Below are positions 34,858 through 44,246 of a stretch of 64,000 bases of DNA, piece after piece. The stretch lies in contig CAJLMA010000002.1 in NCBI GenBank assembly GCA_905207705.1, positions 124,001-188,000 on the forward strand. Reading direction: 5' to 3'. Positions within the stretch are counted from its first letter, which is position 1. Every line of letters starts with the position of its first letter. The notes below the pieces were generated by a model. That model did not search any database and was not told the DNA's origin. It saw nothing but the letters and a program-made list of their open reading frames with translations. Position numbers and translations under genes: made by a program. This DNA is from an uncultured Prevotellaceae bacterium (GTDB taxonomy: Bacteria > Bacteroidota > Bacteroidia > Bacteroidales > Muribaculaceae).

Positions 34858-37038
34858 ATGATTGACAAAGCTACCGTAGCACAAATCTTGGATGCTGCCG
34901 ACATCGTTGAAGTCGTTTCCGATTTTGTTAGTTTAAAACGCCGGGGAGCAAATTATGTGGGTCTATGTCCTTTCCATAATGAAAAAACCCCTTCATTCAG
35001 CGTTTCAAGGGCTAAAGGGATTTGCCATTGCTTCAGTTGCGGCAAAGGCGGCAGCCCTGTCAATTTCATCATGCAACATGAGCAGCTTTCCTACTATGAG
35101 GCTCTAAAATATCTTGCCAACAAATACCACATAGAAATACATGAACGTGAATTGACCGATGAGGAGAAAATCGAACAATCGGAACGCGAAAGCATGCTCA
35201 TAATAAACGAAAAGGCCAATGAACACTTTGAGCATAATTTACATGACACTCAAGAAGGAATAAACATCGGCCTCTCCTACTTCAAGGAACGGGGATTTTC
35301 TGAAGCAATAATAAAACGATTCCACCTTGGATACTCACTCGACACTCGCAGTGAATTATATGATTACCTGTCAAAAAGCGGCTATAACCCTAAATTCATG
35401 TTTGACACCGGCCTGTGCATATCCGACAACAATGGTGGTGGATATGACCGATTCCGAGGACGTGTTATGTTTCCGGTTCTCAATCTTGCCGGCAAAATAA
35501 TAGCATTCGGCGGCCGCACATTGAAACATGACAAAGCAAAATATGTAAATTCGCCTGAATCCCTCATTTACAAAAAAAGTAACGAACTATATGGATTGTT
35601 CCAAGCAAAACAATCCATTGTAAAACATGACAAATGCTTTCTTGTCGAAGGATACGCCGATGTAATTTCGATGCATCAGTCGGGATTCGATAATACAGTT
35701 GCATCATCGGGGACTTCACTCACCGAAGGTCAAATAAGATTAATCCATAGATTTACCGACAATGTAACCGTACTTTACGATGGAGACGCGGCGGGAATCA
35801 AAGCGTCTCTGCGCAGCATTGACCTGTTGCTTAACGAGGGACTGAACATAAAAGTGCTGCTACTTCCCGATGGCGATGATCCCGATAGTTTTTCACAAAA
35901 ACACTCAACTTCCGAAATACAAGCCTTTATCGATGAACATGAAGAAGATTTCATAAGATTCAAGATTCGCATTCTTCTGCAAGGATGTGAGAACGACCCT
36001 ATTAAACGTTCGGCTGTCATACAAGATGTTGTAAAATCAATTTCGGTTATACCATTCCCGATAACCCGCTCGGTTTATGCCAAAGAATGCAGCAGGTTGC
36101 TCGACATCGACGAACAAATTCTTTTGGCCGAAATTGAAAAACATATCATAAACAATCGCAAAAAAGCTTTTCAGCAAAATAGCGTTCCAAAATCTCAAGA
36201 ACCTACTCAACAACAAGCTATTATAGAAGACAATTCAACAATTATTGCTTCGCAACAAACAAATACGACAAAACATCAGATTAAAAGTTCAAATGAACAT
36301 GTCGCCCTGTTATACCCACACGAAGAAACCATGATAAGATACATATTGAAATATGGCATGGCTGATTTCTGTGGCTATATCGACGAGAACGGACAACCTG
36401 TTCATTCCACCTTGATTGAATATGTCAACAATGAACTAAATGTAGATAACATCAAATTTACAAATTCAATATTTGCTGAAATATTCACCCAATCACTAAA
36501 CATGATTGATGAATTTCATGAATCGCTTAACCAATTTTCAAGCAGGCTTGACAACGCATACAAAGAAAAATATGAAAATGCAATAAATTCAATACGTCAA
36601 GAGAGTCTTGATGTTGAAGAAATCACAAAAAAAGAAAACTTTATCAATGCCGAAATTGACCAAAACAAACAACTTGAAATAAAAAATTTCAGAAATAACT
36701 TTCTCGAAAGGAAATTATGCTCCAGTCCTGAAGATACAATTCGCACCACCGCATTAACTCTTGTAAGCGAGAAACACCATTTGAGCAAAATACACACAAA
36801 GCACAATCAGCTTAAAACCGAGTTTGACAAGCTTACAACATTAGTACCCGAAGCAATATACAATTGGAAATCAGCCTTGATACTTTGTCAGATAAAAGAT
36901 ATCCAAAAGGAGCTGAATGACAATAAAGGGGACGCTGCGGCAACCGAAAATTTGCTCAAGCGTATGCAAGACCTTTTTTACTTAAGATCACAACTTGCAA
37001 AATACCTTGGTGACCGCGTGGTTAATCCTAAAATATAA
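34858..37038 (+). CDS. dnaG: DNA primase DnaG
   Basis: DnaG makes RNA primers at the replication fork. The 726-residue protein has the CHC2 zinc finger (Cys37, His40, Cys58, Cys61, in LCPFHNEKTPSF to CHCFSCGKGG). The RNA polymerase/TOPRIM core includes GRVMFPVLNLAGKIIAFGGR, LVEGYADVISMHQSG (about 262, catalytic Glu) and LYDGDAAGIKAS. The C-terminal ~280 residues are helical with Gln/Asn-rich linkers (about 430-470) and should be the helicase-binding region; this part is longer and less conserved than in E. coli. A degenerate -7 element (TAATTTCG, 34829-34836) precedes it. It is flanked by a mutB terminator and a hairpin. Confidence 0.96.
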   Translation: MIDKATVAQILDAADIVEVVSDFVSLKRRGANYVGLCPFHNEKTPSFSVSRAKGICHCFSCGKGGSPVNFIMQHEQLSYYEALKYLANKYHIEIHERELTDEEKIEQSERESMLIINEKANEHFEHNLHDTQEGINIGLSYFKERGFSEAIIKRFHLGYSLDTRSELYDYLSKSGYNPKFMFDTGLCISDNNGGGYDRFRGRVMFPVLNLAGKIIAFGGRTLKHDKAKYVNSPESLIYKKSNELYGLFQAKQSIVKHDKCFLVEGYADVISMHQSGFDNTVASSGTSLTEGQIRLIHRFTDNVTVLYDGDAAGIKASLRSIDLLLNEGLNIKVLLLPDGDDPDSFSQKHSTSEIQAFIDEHEEDFIRFKIRILLQGCENDPIKRSAVIQDVVKSISVIPFPITRSVYAKECSRLLDIDEQILLAEIEKHIINNRKKAFQQNSVPKSQEPTQQQAIIEDNSTIIASQQTNTTKHQIKSSNEHVALLYPHEETMIRYILKYGMADFCGYIDENGQPVHSTLIEYVNNELNVDNIKFTNSIFAEIFTQSLNMIDEFHESLNQFSSRLDNAYKEKYENAINSIRQESLDVEEITKKENFINAEIDQNKQLEIKNFRNNFLERKLCSSPEDTIRTTALTLVSEKHHLSKIHTKHNQLKTEFDKLTTLVPEAIYNWKSALILCQIKDIQKELNDNKGDAAATENLLKRMQDLFYLRSQLAKYLGDRVVNPKI

Positions 37039-37041
37039 GTC

Positions 37042-37085
37042 GAGGAGTGGACTCCGGCAATTGACAGCCATTTCTCCCACTCCTC
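37042..37085. terminator. Possible terminator between dnaG and the phosphatase pseudogene
   Basis: A 9-bp stem (37042-37050 with 37077-37085) closes a 26-base loop just after dnaG, with a weak T-rich end. The long loop makes it a weaker terminator than the others here. Confidence 0.45.
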
Positions 37086-37099
37086 AATTTTCATATGGA

Positions 37100-38065
37100 T
37101 TACTCAAAAATTTTTTCCGGAACTTCTCCAGCCCATGCATCGGGTTGTTCCACCCCGAAGAGCCTAAGAATAATCGAAGCCGTATTCACCGTATTATTAG
37201 GTTCGGTCATGTTTACACCCTTGGCAATTCCATGACCTACAATTCCCCAAGGTACAATCATTTCTATTGGCAACACACCGCCATGCCCCATTTTATGCCA
37301 CCATGATCAGTTAAGAATATGAAATGTGTATCGTCGAACAGTCCCTCCTGCTTCATCTTATCAAGCAGTTTGCCAATTTCCACATCTGCTTCTTCTATTG
37401 ATTTTATATACTCCGGCGACATCCATTTATATTCATGGCCCGTATTATCGGTATGTACCGAATATAAGAACACCAATGTGGGATGTTCACGGTTATCAGA
37501 CATGAACTTCAACGCTTTTTCATAATTGGGAACATACGCATCATCTTCCAAATAGTTTATTTCATCAAAATATTTTCTATTATAAGGATAAGCCAAATTT
37601 ATCCAGTTATAATAAAATGCAGTACGCATATGTGGCATTTTCTCTTTCAATACGCAAAATACCGACGGATAGTATCCATCGGCATCGACATCTACCGGAG
37701 GAAGCTTGATATTACCTTTCTCCCACTTGTTATCGACCACACCATGCTGTTCCGGACCACTGCCCGATAGATGGCTCGTCCAGTTTGGCAATGCTATTGA
37801 AGGCATGACTACGCGAGTATGCATCGACAACACACTATCAGCCAGCAATCTATCCATATTTGGCGTGTTTGCTTTCATGAGACCGTCGGTGCTGATTCCA
37901 TCAAGACTTATGCAGTATTCGCTTTGCTTTTACTGCCGGTTTTTCTTCCGGCATATCCAATATTTCCTTTGTCATTGCACTTATGGGCGCAGGCAGCGTT
38001 GCAGCTCCAGCGCACAAAGCTCCCGTCAATGTCTTCTTTAAAAAGTCTCTTCTTGATTTTGACAT
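37100..38065 (-). pseudogene. Tat-exported alkaline phosphatase / nucleotide pyrophosphatase, broken by two frameshifts
   Basis: Three frames join into one phosphodiesterase-family protein of about 320 residues. The start at 38065 gives a twin-arginine signal peptide, MSKSRRDFLKKTLTGALCAG. After KAKRIL the frame shifts by one extra base near 37912, and the next frame continues ISLDGISTDGLMKANTPN. This holds the nucleophile region VVMPSIALPNWTSHLSG, YSVHTDNTGHEY and FLTDHGG. A second shift, the apparent loss of one A in an A-run at about 37291-37296, moves the end (MGHGGVLPIEM to PEKIFE) to a third frame. The enzyme would be exported folded and hydrolyse phosphate esters. A real decayed gene and assembly errors are both possible; two independent shifts favour decay. 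Confidence 0.8.
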
Positions 38066-38170
38066 GTTTTTTAGTATTAGTTCATTAATTGACATAAATA
38101 AATTTAGCATGTCGCCATTACAAAAATAACATAAATCTAATTAATACATCTACACAGCCACAATCATTTA

Positions 38171-38200
38171 TTTGAATTTAGCAGGAAATGGTTAATTTTG
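38171..38200 (+). promoter_or_regulatory. Bacteroidetes promoter for the GNAT gene
   Basis: TTTG (38171-38174) and TAATTTTG (38193-38200) are 18 bp apart, both perfect matches. This also rules out the TTG at 38198 as a start and supports ATG 38225. Confidence 0.75.
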
Positions 38201-38224
38201 CATACAGGCGAAAATCAAAATAAA

Positions 38225-38767
38225 ATGGTTGATTCAATACTAATTCGACAAGAAGCCACGCAAGACTACAACAAAATAAGTGAGTTGATAAAACGAGCAC
38301 TTAATGATATAAAAGAAAGCGACCACACCGAACATCTATTGGTTAACCGGATACGAACATCCGACACATACATCCCCGAATTGTCTTTAGTTGCCGAAAC
38401 GGATGATAAAAGAATTGTCGGACACATTATGCTATCAAAAATCAAAATCACGGACAAGGATATGTCCTATTCGGCTTTGACTGTCGCTCCATTATCGGGA
38501 CTGCCCGAGTGCCAAAGAAACGGAATTGGAAAGATACTGCTCCAAGAAGCTCACAAGAGAGCAAGCATGTTGGGTTATGACATAGCCGTCCTTCTTGGAC
38601 ATAAGGAATACTATCCAAGATTTGGATACAAGAAAGCATCTGCATTTGGAATAAAATTTCCGTTTGATACTCCCGATGAATGTTGCATGGTCTTAGAATT
38701 AAGAGACAACGCCTTGTCAAAAATACACGGTATGGTACAATATCCTTACATATTTTTTATTAACTAA
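38225..38767 (+). CDS. GNAT family N-acetyltransferase
   Basis: A 180-residue acetyl-CoA-dependent N-acetyltransferase of the YhbS-like branch. The acetyl-CoA loop is VAPLSGLPECQRNGIGKILLQEA (RNGIGK variant of Q/RxxGxG/A), followed by LGYDIAVLLGHKEYYPRFGYKKA, where the YYPRFGY segment is typical of this subgroup. The ATG at 38225 (MVDSILIRQEAT) is chosen because the promoter overlaps any earlier start. It is probably transcribed alone, ending 167 bp before bioA. The acetylated substrate is unknown. Confidence 0.88.
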   Translation: MVDSILIRQEATQDYNKISELIKRALNDIKESDHTEHLLVNRIRTSDTYIPELSLVAETDDKRIVGHIMLSKIKITDKDMSYSALTVAPLSGLPECQRNGIGKILLQEAHKRASMLGYDIAVLLGHKEYYPRFGYKKASAFGIKFPFDTPDECCMVLELRDNALSKIHGMVQYPYIFFIN

Positions 38768-38898
38768 TTACTCATACCAGCCACCATAAGACAGTTTTAT
38801 AATTCCACATAAAATTCAATTTTCCAAAATAAATCTATACCCATAATATTCCTACATGCGATCTTGCCATTTTCTGCGGTTATTAAATCGATTTTCGC

Positions 38899-38906
38899 TA
38901 ATTTTG
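38899..38906 (+). promoter_or_regulatory. -7 element (TAATTTTG) for the biotin operon
   Basis: TAATTTTG matches the consensus 28 bp before bioA. No clear BirA-type operator palindrome is seen nearby. Confidence 0.55.
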
Positions 38907-38934
38907 TATAAAAGAAATCTTACACAATAACAAC

Positions 38935-40209
38935 ATGCTTAGCACATTTGATAAAGAACATTTGTGGCATCCTTACACTTCCACTATAAACCCTCTCCCA
39001 ACATATAAAGTGTCATCGGCCAAAGGCGTTAGAATAAAACTTGAAGACGGAACAGAATTAATCGATGGAATGTCATCGTGGTGGGCAGTTGTACACGGAT
39101 ACAACAACCCCATACTAAACCGAGCGGCAAAAGAACAAATCGACAAAATGTCGCATGTAATGTTTGGAGGATTAACCCATGAGCCAGCAATAGAACTTGG
39201 GAAACTGTTGCTGGATATATTGCCCGACAACATGAACAATATCTTTTATGCCGACTCTGGCTCGGTTGCCGTAGAAGTTGCCATGAAAATGGCAATGCAA
39301 GCAAGCATAAGCAAATACCACAACACTAAAAAGACTAATTTCATAACAATTAAGTCGGGATATCATGGTGACACATGGAACGCAATGTCGGTATGCGACC
39401 CTGTGACAGGAATGCACAGCATGTTCGGACCAGCACTCAACATAAGATACTTCGCCCCATCGCCAAGTTGCAAATTCTCGGAAGAATGGGATGATTCATG
39501 TACCAATGAACTGGAGAAAATCATTGAAACCCATCATGACGAAATATCCGGATTCATTCTTGAACCTATTGTCCAAGGTGCCGGTGGCATGAAATTTTAT
39601 CATCCAAATTATCTTGTCAAGGCTCGTGAACTATGCGACAAATATGACATATACTTAATTTTTGATGAGATAGCAACTGGGTTCGGACGGACTGGCAAAC
39701 TGTTTGCATGGGAACACGCAAATGTTAAACCAGACATAATGTGCATAGGCAAAGCTTTAACAGGAGGCTATCTCACCATGAGTGCAGTAACAACCACAAA
39801 GGAAGTTGCCGACACAATATCGAGCGGAGAGGCAGGGGTACTCATGCACGGGCCGACATTCATGGGCAACCCGTTAGCTTGTGCAATTGCACTTGCTTCA
39901 GTAAACCTGCTTTTGAAAAACAATTGGCAGGCAAAAGTCAAGCACATTGAGTCAATCATGAATAAGCTTATGCCACAAGCGCAAGCATTCAATAACGTTG
40001 CTGAAGTCCGGGTTCTTGGCGCAATAGGTGTGATCGAGATGAAATCACCAGTTGATCTTGCCACATTCCAAGCCGAATGTATAAAAGAAGGCATATGGGT
40101 TAGACCATTCGGCAAACTTGTCTACATTATGCCTCCGTTCATAATCAATGATGAAGATCTTCAAACTTTAATAACCAAACTTTTAAAAATCATCAAGTCC
40201 CGTGTATGA
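38935..40209 (+). CDS. bioA: Adenosylmethionine-8-amino-7-oxononanoate aminotransferase
   Basis: BioA is the PLP enzyme that transfers the amino group of S-adenosylmethionine to KAPA, making DAPA in biotin synthesis. The 424-residue protein shows HLWHPYTS near the N-terminus, SSWWAVVHGYNNP, SGYHGDTWNAMSV, LIFDEIATGFGRTG with the PLP Asp, and the Schiff-base Lys in CIGKALTGGYL (about 272). WHPYTS and SSWWA are BioA-specific. It heads the operon; the stop codon overlaps the start of bioF by 8 bp. Confidence 0.97.
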   Translation: MLSTFDKEHLWHPYTSTINPLPTYKVSSAKGVRIKLEDGTELIDGMSSWWAVVHGYNNPILNRAAKEQIDKMSHVMFGGLTHEPAIELGKLLLDILPDNMNNIFYADSGSVAVEVAMKMAMQASISKYHNTKKTNFITIKSGYHGDTWNAMSVCDPVTGMHSMFGPALNIRYFAPSPSCKFSEEWDDSCTNELEKIIETHHDEISGFILEPIVQGAGGMKFYHPNYLVKARELCDKYDIYLIFDEIATGFGRTGKLFAWEHANVKPDIMCIGKALTGGYLTMSAVTTTKEVADTISSGEAGVLMHGPTFMGNPLACAIALASVNLLLKNNWQAKVKHIESIMNKLMPQAQAFNNVAEVRVLGAIGVIEMKSPVDLATFQAECIKEGIWVRPFGKLVYIMPPFIINDEDLQTLITKLLKIIKSRV

Positions 40210-41332
40210 TAAATTTGTAAATCGCTTAAACCTGTTGAAAGAGACAGGCAACATTCGTCAAATCAGGGAAGATTTGACCAATGCCAATAAGCTTGACCTA
40301 TCTTCCAACGACTATCTGGGAATAGCATCCGACACTTCACTAATGCAAGCATTCTTGTCACGCAATGAGTTGAACTCTTCCTGCATGACATCTTCTGCAT
40401 CACGACTGCTGTCAATAAAGCAAAATTGCTATAATGAGCTGGAAAAATTCCTTGCAGGATTATACAAAAAAGAGGCTTTGTTATTCAACAGTGGCTACCA
40501 CGTCAATACAGGCATAATTCCGGCCCTGTGCGATAAAAGCACTCTTATATTGTGTGACAAACTTGTCCATGCAAGTATTATCAACGGAATCATCCTATCC
40601 GGGTCTAAATTCATAAGGTTCAGACACAATGACACCGACCATCTGCAATCGCTCGTAGAAAAATATCATGACGACTATTCCACCATACTCGTCATAACCG
40701 AATCGGTATTCAGCATGGATGGAGACATAAGTGATTTGCAGCATCTGGTTTCCATCAAAAAAAAATATAAAAACATATTATTATACGTCGATGAAGCACA
40801 CGGATTTGGCGTATTTGGCAATCAAGGGCTCGGAGTATGCGAACAAGAAAATCTGATAAATGACATTGATATAATCATAGCCACTCTTGGCAAAGCTGCC
40901 GCCTCAATGGGAGCATTTGCCATAACAAACGGCCTGCTTAAAGAATATCTTATCAATACTGCCCGCAGCTTTATTTTCTCGACAATGCTGCCGCCAATCA
41001 ATTGTGAATGGTCTCTGACAACCATCAAGAAAATATTATCGATGGACGATGAACGAAAGCATCTCATCGACATGTCGGATACGATAAATGCAGCTATACG
41101 CTCAAAAGGATATGCTTCCAACAGCCATTCACAAATAATTCCCATCATAATCGGCGACAATCATAAGACAATCGACATATCCCGAAAATTATTAAAACTT
41201 GGATATATAGCATTACCTATTCGCACACCGACAGTACCGACCGGCACCGAACGGATAAGAATTAGCCTGAATGCCGGTATAAAGACTCACCAAATCGAAC
41301 ATTTGATTCAAGACTTAGATACGATTTTATGA
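40202..41332 (+). CDS. bioF: 8-amino-7-oxononanoate synthase
   Basis: BioF condenses pimeloyl-ACP or pimeloyl-CoA with L-alanine to give KAPA. The 376-residue PLP alpha-oxoamine synthase has LDLSSNDYLGIA, LFNSGYHVNTG, YVDEAHGFGVFG (PLP Asp and His) and the Lys in ATLGKAAASMGAF (about 230). The start is a GTG at 40202, overlapping the bioA end by 8 bp; no in-frame ATG lies nearby. The close relative KBL (glycine C-acetyltransferase) is excluded by the operon. Its stop overlaps the next start by 4 bp. Confidence 0.96.
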   Translation: MYDKFVNRLNLLKETGNIRQIREDLTNANKLDLSSNDYLGIASDTSLMQAFLSRNELNSSCMTSSASRLLSIKQNCYNELEKFLAGLYKKEALLFNSGYHVNTGIIPALCDKSTLILCDKLVHASIINGIILSGSKFIRFRHNDTDHLQSLVEKYHDDYSTILVITESVFSMDGDISDLQHLVSIKKKYKNILLYVDEAHGFGVFGNQGLGVCEQENLINDIDIIIATLGKAAASMGAFAITNGLLKEYLINTARSFIFSTMLPPINCEWSLTTIKKILSMDDERKHLIDMSDTINAAIRSKGYASNSHSQIIPIIIGDNHKTIDISRKLLKLGYIALPIRTPTVPTGTERIRISLNAGIKTHQIEHLIQDLDTIL

Positions 41333-42735
41333 ACCAAGAATATATCGTCACGCAAAACAATGCAAGATCACTGATATTGTTTTTTGCCGGTTGGGGTATG
41401 GATTGCCGACCGTTTACAAACATAAAAACAAATTGCGATTTTATGATTGTCTACGATTATAGCAACTTTGATTTCAATGCCGATATAATAAAAAATTATG
41501 AAAACATATATGTGTTTGCTTGGTCATTTGGCGTATATGCAGCCTCAATCGCTTTGTCAATGAATCAGAACTTGCCCGTCATATTCAAAATGGCAATAAA
41601 CGGCACGCAATTTCCAATAGATGACACCAAAGGCATACCTCATGATATCTTCAAAGCTACGGTAAATAATCTTTCTCGGCAATCTATATTGAAATTTTAT
41701 CGGCGCATCTGTGCTGATAAGCAACAATATGAAACATTTTTGTCCTACATGCCGCAACGCTCATTGAATTCGCTGGCCGACGAATTGAGAAGTATAGAAA
41801 CTTCATTCAATTCCATAAAACATAAGCCCATTGAATGGGACAAAGTACTTCTTTCTAAAAATGACCGCATTTTCCCATTTGAGAATCAATTGAATGGATG
41901 GAACGAGCTATGCCACGACTCGGAGATAGACGAAACAGAGGCGCACATGCCAACAGATTTTGAAAAAATAATAAATCAAAACATCATAAACAAAGACCTC
42001 ATAAAACAACGTTTCTCCAAAAGTTTCGGGACAGGATACGACTTAAATGCCAAAGTACAGAAAGAGATAGCCGAAACTTTGCTTTGCAAATGGAAAAACT
42101 TGATCGGGCTTAAACAAGAGCCATCGATATTGGAATTCGGCTGCGGAACCGGATTTTTCACACGAATATATTTGTCACACATCTACCCTTCTCGGCTCAT
42201 ATTGAACGACATCTGCAACATGCCTACAATAACTTTGAACCTTAACACAACCGACTATGAATTTATTGAGGGGGATGCCGAACAACTCACTTTTCCACCT
42301 TGCTCATTCGATTATATAGTGTCATCGTCGGCTATTCAATGGTTTGAAAACATCCCGGCTTTTCTTGAAAAAGCAAGCCGCTGGATAAAACCCGGTGGTG
42401 CATTGGTCATATCGTCATTCGGGCCGCGCAACATGATTGAAATCAAGAATATTGTCAAAATATCGCTTAATTATAAAGACTCTGACTGGTTTAATAGAAA
42501 AATAAACCGTAACTTTGACAGAATTTTCATTGACGAGGAATCAAAGGTCCTTTTATTTGATTCACCCATTGACGCATTAAGGCACATTAAAGCCACAGGT
42601 GTAAACTCGGTAGGTTCAGAAAAATTGACTACAAAAGAGGTTCGGAACCTTCTTTACAATTACCCTAAAGATGCCAATGGCAAATACCCTTTGACCTACA
42701 ATCCGATATATATAATAGCCAAGAAAAATGATTGA
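41329..42735 (+). CDS. bioC: BioG-BioC fusion: pimeloyl-ACP methyl ester esterase and malonyl-ACP O-methyltransferase
   Basis: This 468-residue protein joins two biotin enzymes. Residues about 1-215 match BioG (DUF452): LILFFAGWGMDCRPF, the nucleophile elbow AWSFGVYAA (Ser66), and the late EAHMP His (about 206). They should remove the methyl ester of pimeloyl-ACP. Residues about 216-468 are BioC: RFSKSFGTGYDLNAKVQ, SAM motif I LEFGCGTGFFTR (about 269), and SSAIQWFENIPAFLEKA. They should methylate malonyl-ACP to start pimelate synthesis. The two opposing activities in one chain act at the start and end of the same pathway. It overlaps bioF by 4 bp and bioD by 8 bp. Confidence 0.95.
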   Translation: MNQEYIVTQNNARSLILFFAGWGMDCRPFTNIKTNCDFMIVYDYSNFDFNADIIKNYENIYVFAWSFGVYAASIALSMNQNLPVIFKMAINGTQFPIDDTKGIPHDIFKATVNNLSRQSILKFYRRICADKQQYETFLSYMPQRSLNSLADELRSIETSFNSIKHKPIEWDKVLLSKNDRIFPFENQLNGWNELCHDSEIDETEAHMPTDFEKIINQNIINKDLIKQRFSKSFGTGYDLNAKVQKEIAETLLCKWKNLIGLKQEPSILEFGCGTGFFTRIYLSHIYPSRLILNDICNMPTITLNLNTTDYEFIEGDAEQLTFPPCSFDYIVSSSAIQWFENIPAFLEKASRWIKPGGALVISSFGPRNMIEIKNIVKISLNYKDSDWFNRKINRNFDRIFIDEESKVLLFDSPIDALRHIKATGVNSVGSEKLTTKEVRNLLYNYPKDANGKYPLTYNPIYIIAKKND

Positions 42736-43384
42736 ACATAAAAATAACAAAGTTTTATTCATATCTGGTATAGGCACCAACGTAGGGAAAAGTTATGCAA
42801 CAGGATGGCTTGCCACAAAACTTGCCTCAAATGGATTAAATGTCATAACGCAAAAAATGATTCAAACGGGAAATAAAAATTTCTCGGAGGACATTGATGT
42901 GCACCGCAAAATAATGCAAATGCCATACACCGATGTTGACAACGACCATACAACTGCACCTGTAATCTTATCCTACCCTGCATCACCTCATCTCGCAGCA
43001 ATAATCGACAAATGCGATATAGATTTAAATAAAATCACAGTCTCAACACGCAATCTGGAATCAAGATACGACATGATTCTACTTGAAGGAGCAGGGGGAC
43101 TGATGGTGCCGATAAAAGACCAATATCTGACAATCGACTATATCAAAGAAAACAATTATCCTGTAGCTTTAGTGATAAATGGAATACTGGGTTCAATAAA
43201 CCACGCAATTCTTTCTTTTGAAGCTCTAAAATCGCGCAACATTCCATTGAAATATGTCATTTACAACTCATATTTTGACGAAGATGCAATAATTGTCGAA
43301 GACACTAAAAAATACCTGAAAGAATACTTTTCGGTCAACTCTCCTGAAAGCGAATTTCTTATCATGCCCAAACTTGATATATAA
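42728..43384 (+). CDS. bioD: Dethiobiotin synthetase
   Basis: BioD closes the ureido ring of DAPA with CO2 and ATP to form dethiobiotin. The 218-residue P-loop protein has ISGIGTNVGKSYATGWLA (a GTNVGKS variant of GTDTGKT), QKMIQTG, SYPASPHLAA (substrate loop), and LLEGAGGLMVPI (about 118-129). It overlaps bioC by 8 bp. BioB, the last enzyme, is not in this window. Confidence 0.95.
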   Translation: MIEHKNNKVLFISGIGTNVGKSYATGWLATKLASNGLNVITQKMIQTGNKNFSEDIDVHRKIMQMPYTDVDNDHTTAPVILSYPASPHLAAIIDKCDIDLNKITVSTRNLESRYDMILLEGAGGLMVPIKDQYLTIDYIKENNYPVALVINGILGSINHAILSFEALKSRNIPLKYVIYNSYFDEDAIIVEDTKKYLKEYFSVNSPESEFLIMPKLDI

Positions 43385-43394
43385 TTATTGAAAA

Positions 43395-44009
43395 ATGAAG
43401 ATTTCGATACCAAAAGAGCAACTCTCGACATTGGCCAGGGTTACTTTCCAAGGCAATATTCATGTGATTGACAATATTCAAGAAGTAGACAGGGCCATAA
43501 ACAAATTGCAAAAATATAAAATATTGGGATTTGACACAGAAACACGCCCTTCCTTCAGAAAAGGCGTGATACACAGCATTGCGCTAATGCAAATATCCAC
43601 CGAATCAGATTGCTACCTGTTCAGAATAAACAAAATAGGAATGCCTGATGCCTTGAAAGCTTTCCTTGAGGATTCCTCGGTAACTAAAGTCGGGCTGTCA
43701 TTAAAAGATGATTTCGGAATGATTCACAAAGTCTCGGCTGCAAATATGTCGGGATTCGTGGATTTGCAGAAAGTTGTACCTGAATACGGTATTGCAGATG
43801 CCAGCTTGCAGAAAATATATGCCATTTTATTTGACGGAAGGATTTCCAAAGGCCAACGCTTAACAAATTGGGAAGCCGACAATCTAACAGAAGCTCAAAA
43901 AGAATATGCCGCAATAGATGCATGGGCATGCTTAAAAATTTATAATTACCTCACTGCACACATGTTTGACCCTAAAAAATCAAAATACATCATTCATGAA
44001 GAAAATTAA
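43395..44009 (+). CDS. 3'-5' exonuclease domain protein (RNase D/WRN-like DEDD family)
   Basis: A 204-residue DnaQ-like nuclease. The DEDDy metal residues are visible: GFDTETRPSF (Exo I, about 50-59), LSLKDDFGMI (Exo II, about 100-109), and YAAIDAWACLKIY (Exo III, Tyr and Asp). There is no HRDC or RQC domain, so it is the short stand-alone type; whether it acts on RNA or DNA is unknown. It follows bioD by 10 bp and its end overlaps a small membrane protein gene, so it probably rides on the biotin operon transcript. Confidence 0.9.
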   Translation: MKISIPKEQLSTLARVTFQGNIHVIDNIQEVDRAINKLQKYKILGFDTETRPSFRKGVIHSIALMQISTESDCYLFRINKIGMPDALKAFLEDSSVTKVGLSLKDDFGMIHKVSAANMSGFVDLQKVVPEYGIADASLQKIYAILFDGRISKGQRLTNWEADNLTEAQKEYAAIDAWACLKIYNYLTAHMFDPKKSKYIIHEEN

Positions 44010-44229
44010 GAAATCCACGCTGCTCCCACTCTTATTGCTCATATATTTAGCCTTTATGGCATATCAAGGCCTCCCATATTTTTATGCAGGCCGATATGCC
44101 TATTACTTTGGAATAATTATTGCGACTTTGATAATAATCGTATTGCTTCATTTTACCCTAAAGCATTGGGAAAAACAGAAAGGCAATTCCAACGGCAATG
44201 ATAAGACAAATTCAAACACAACCGAATGA
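43999..44229 (+). CDS. Small membrane protein
   Basis: A 76-residue protein beginning MKKIKKSTLLPLLLLIYLAF. Two hydrophobic helices (about 8-25 and 34-56) are separated by a Tyr-rich turn, and a hydrophilic Asn/Lys-rich tail follows. It starts inside the end of the exonuclease gene (11-bp overlap), a common coupling arrangement, which supports it being real. I recognise no family; the function is unknown. Confidence 0.65.
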   Translation, partial: KKIKKSTLLPLLLLIYLAFMAYQGLPYFYAGRYAYYFGIIIATLIIIVLLHFTLKHWEKQKGNSNGNDKTNSNTTE

Positions 44230-44246
44230 CAAAAATATACCATATC

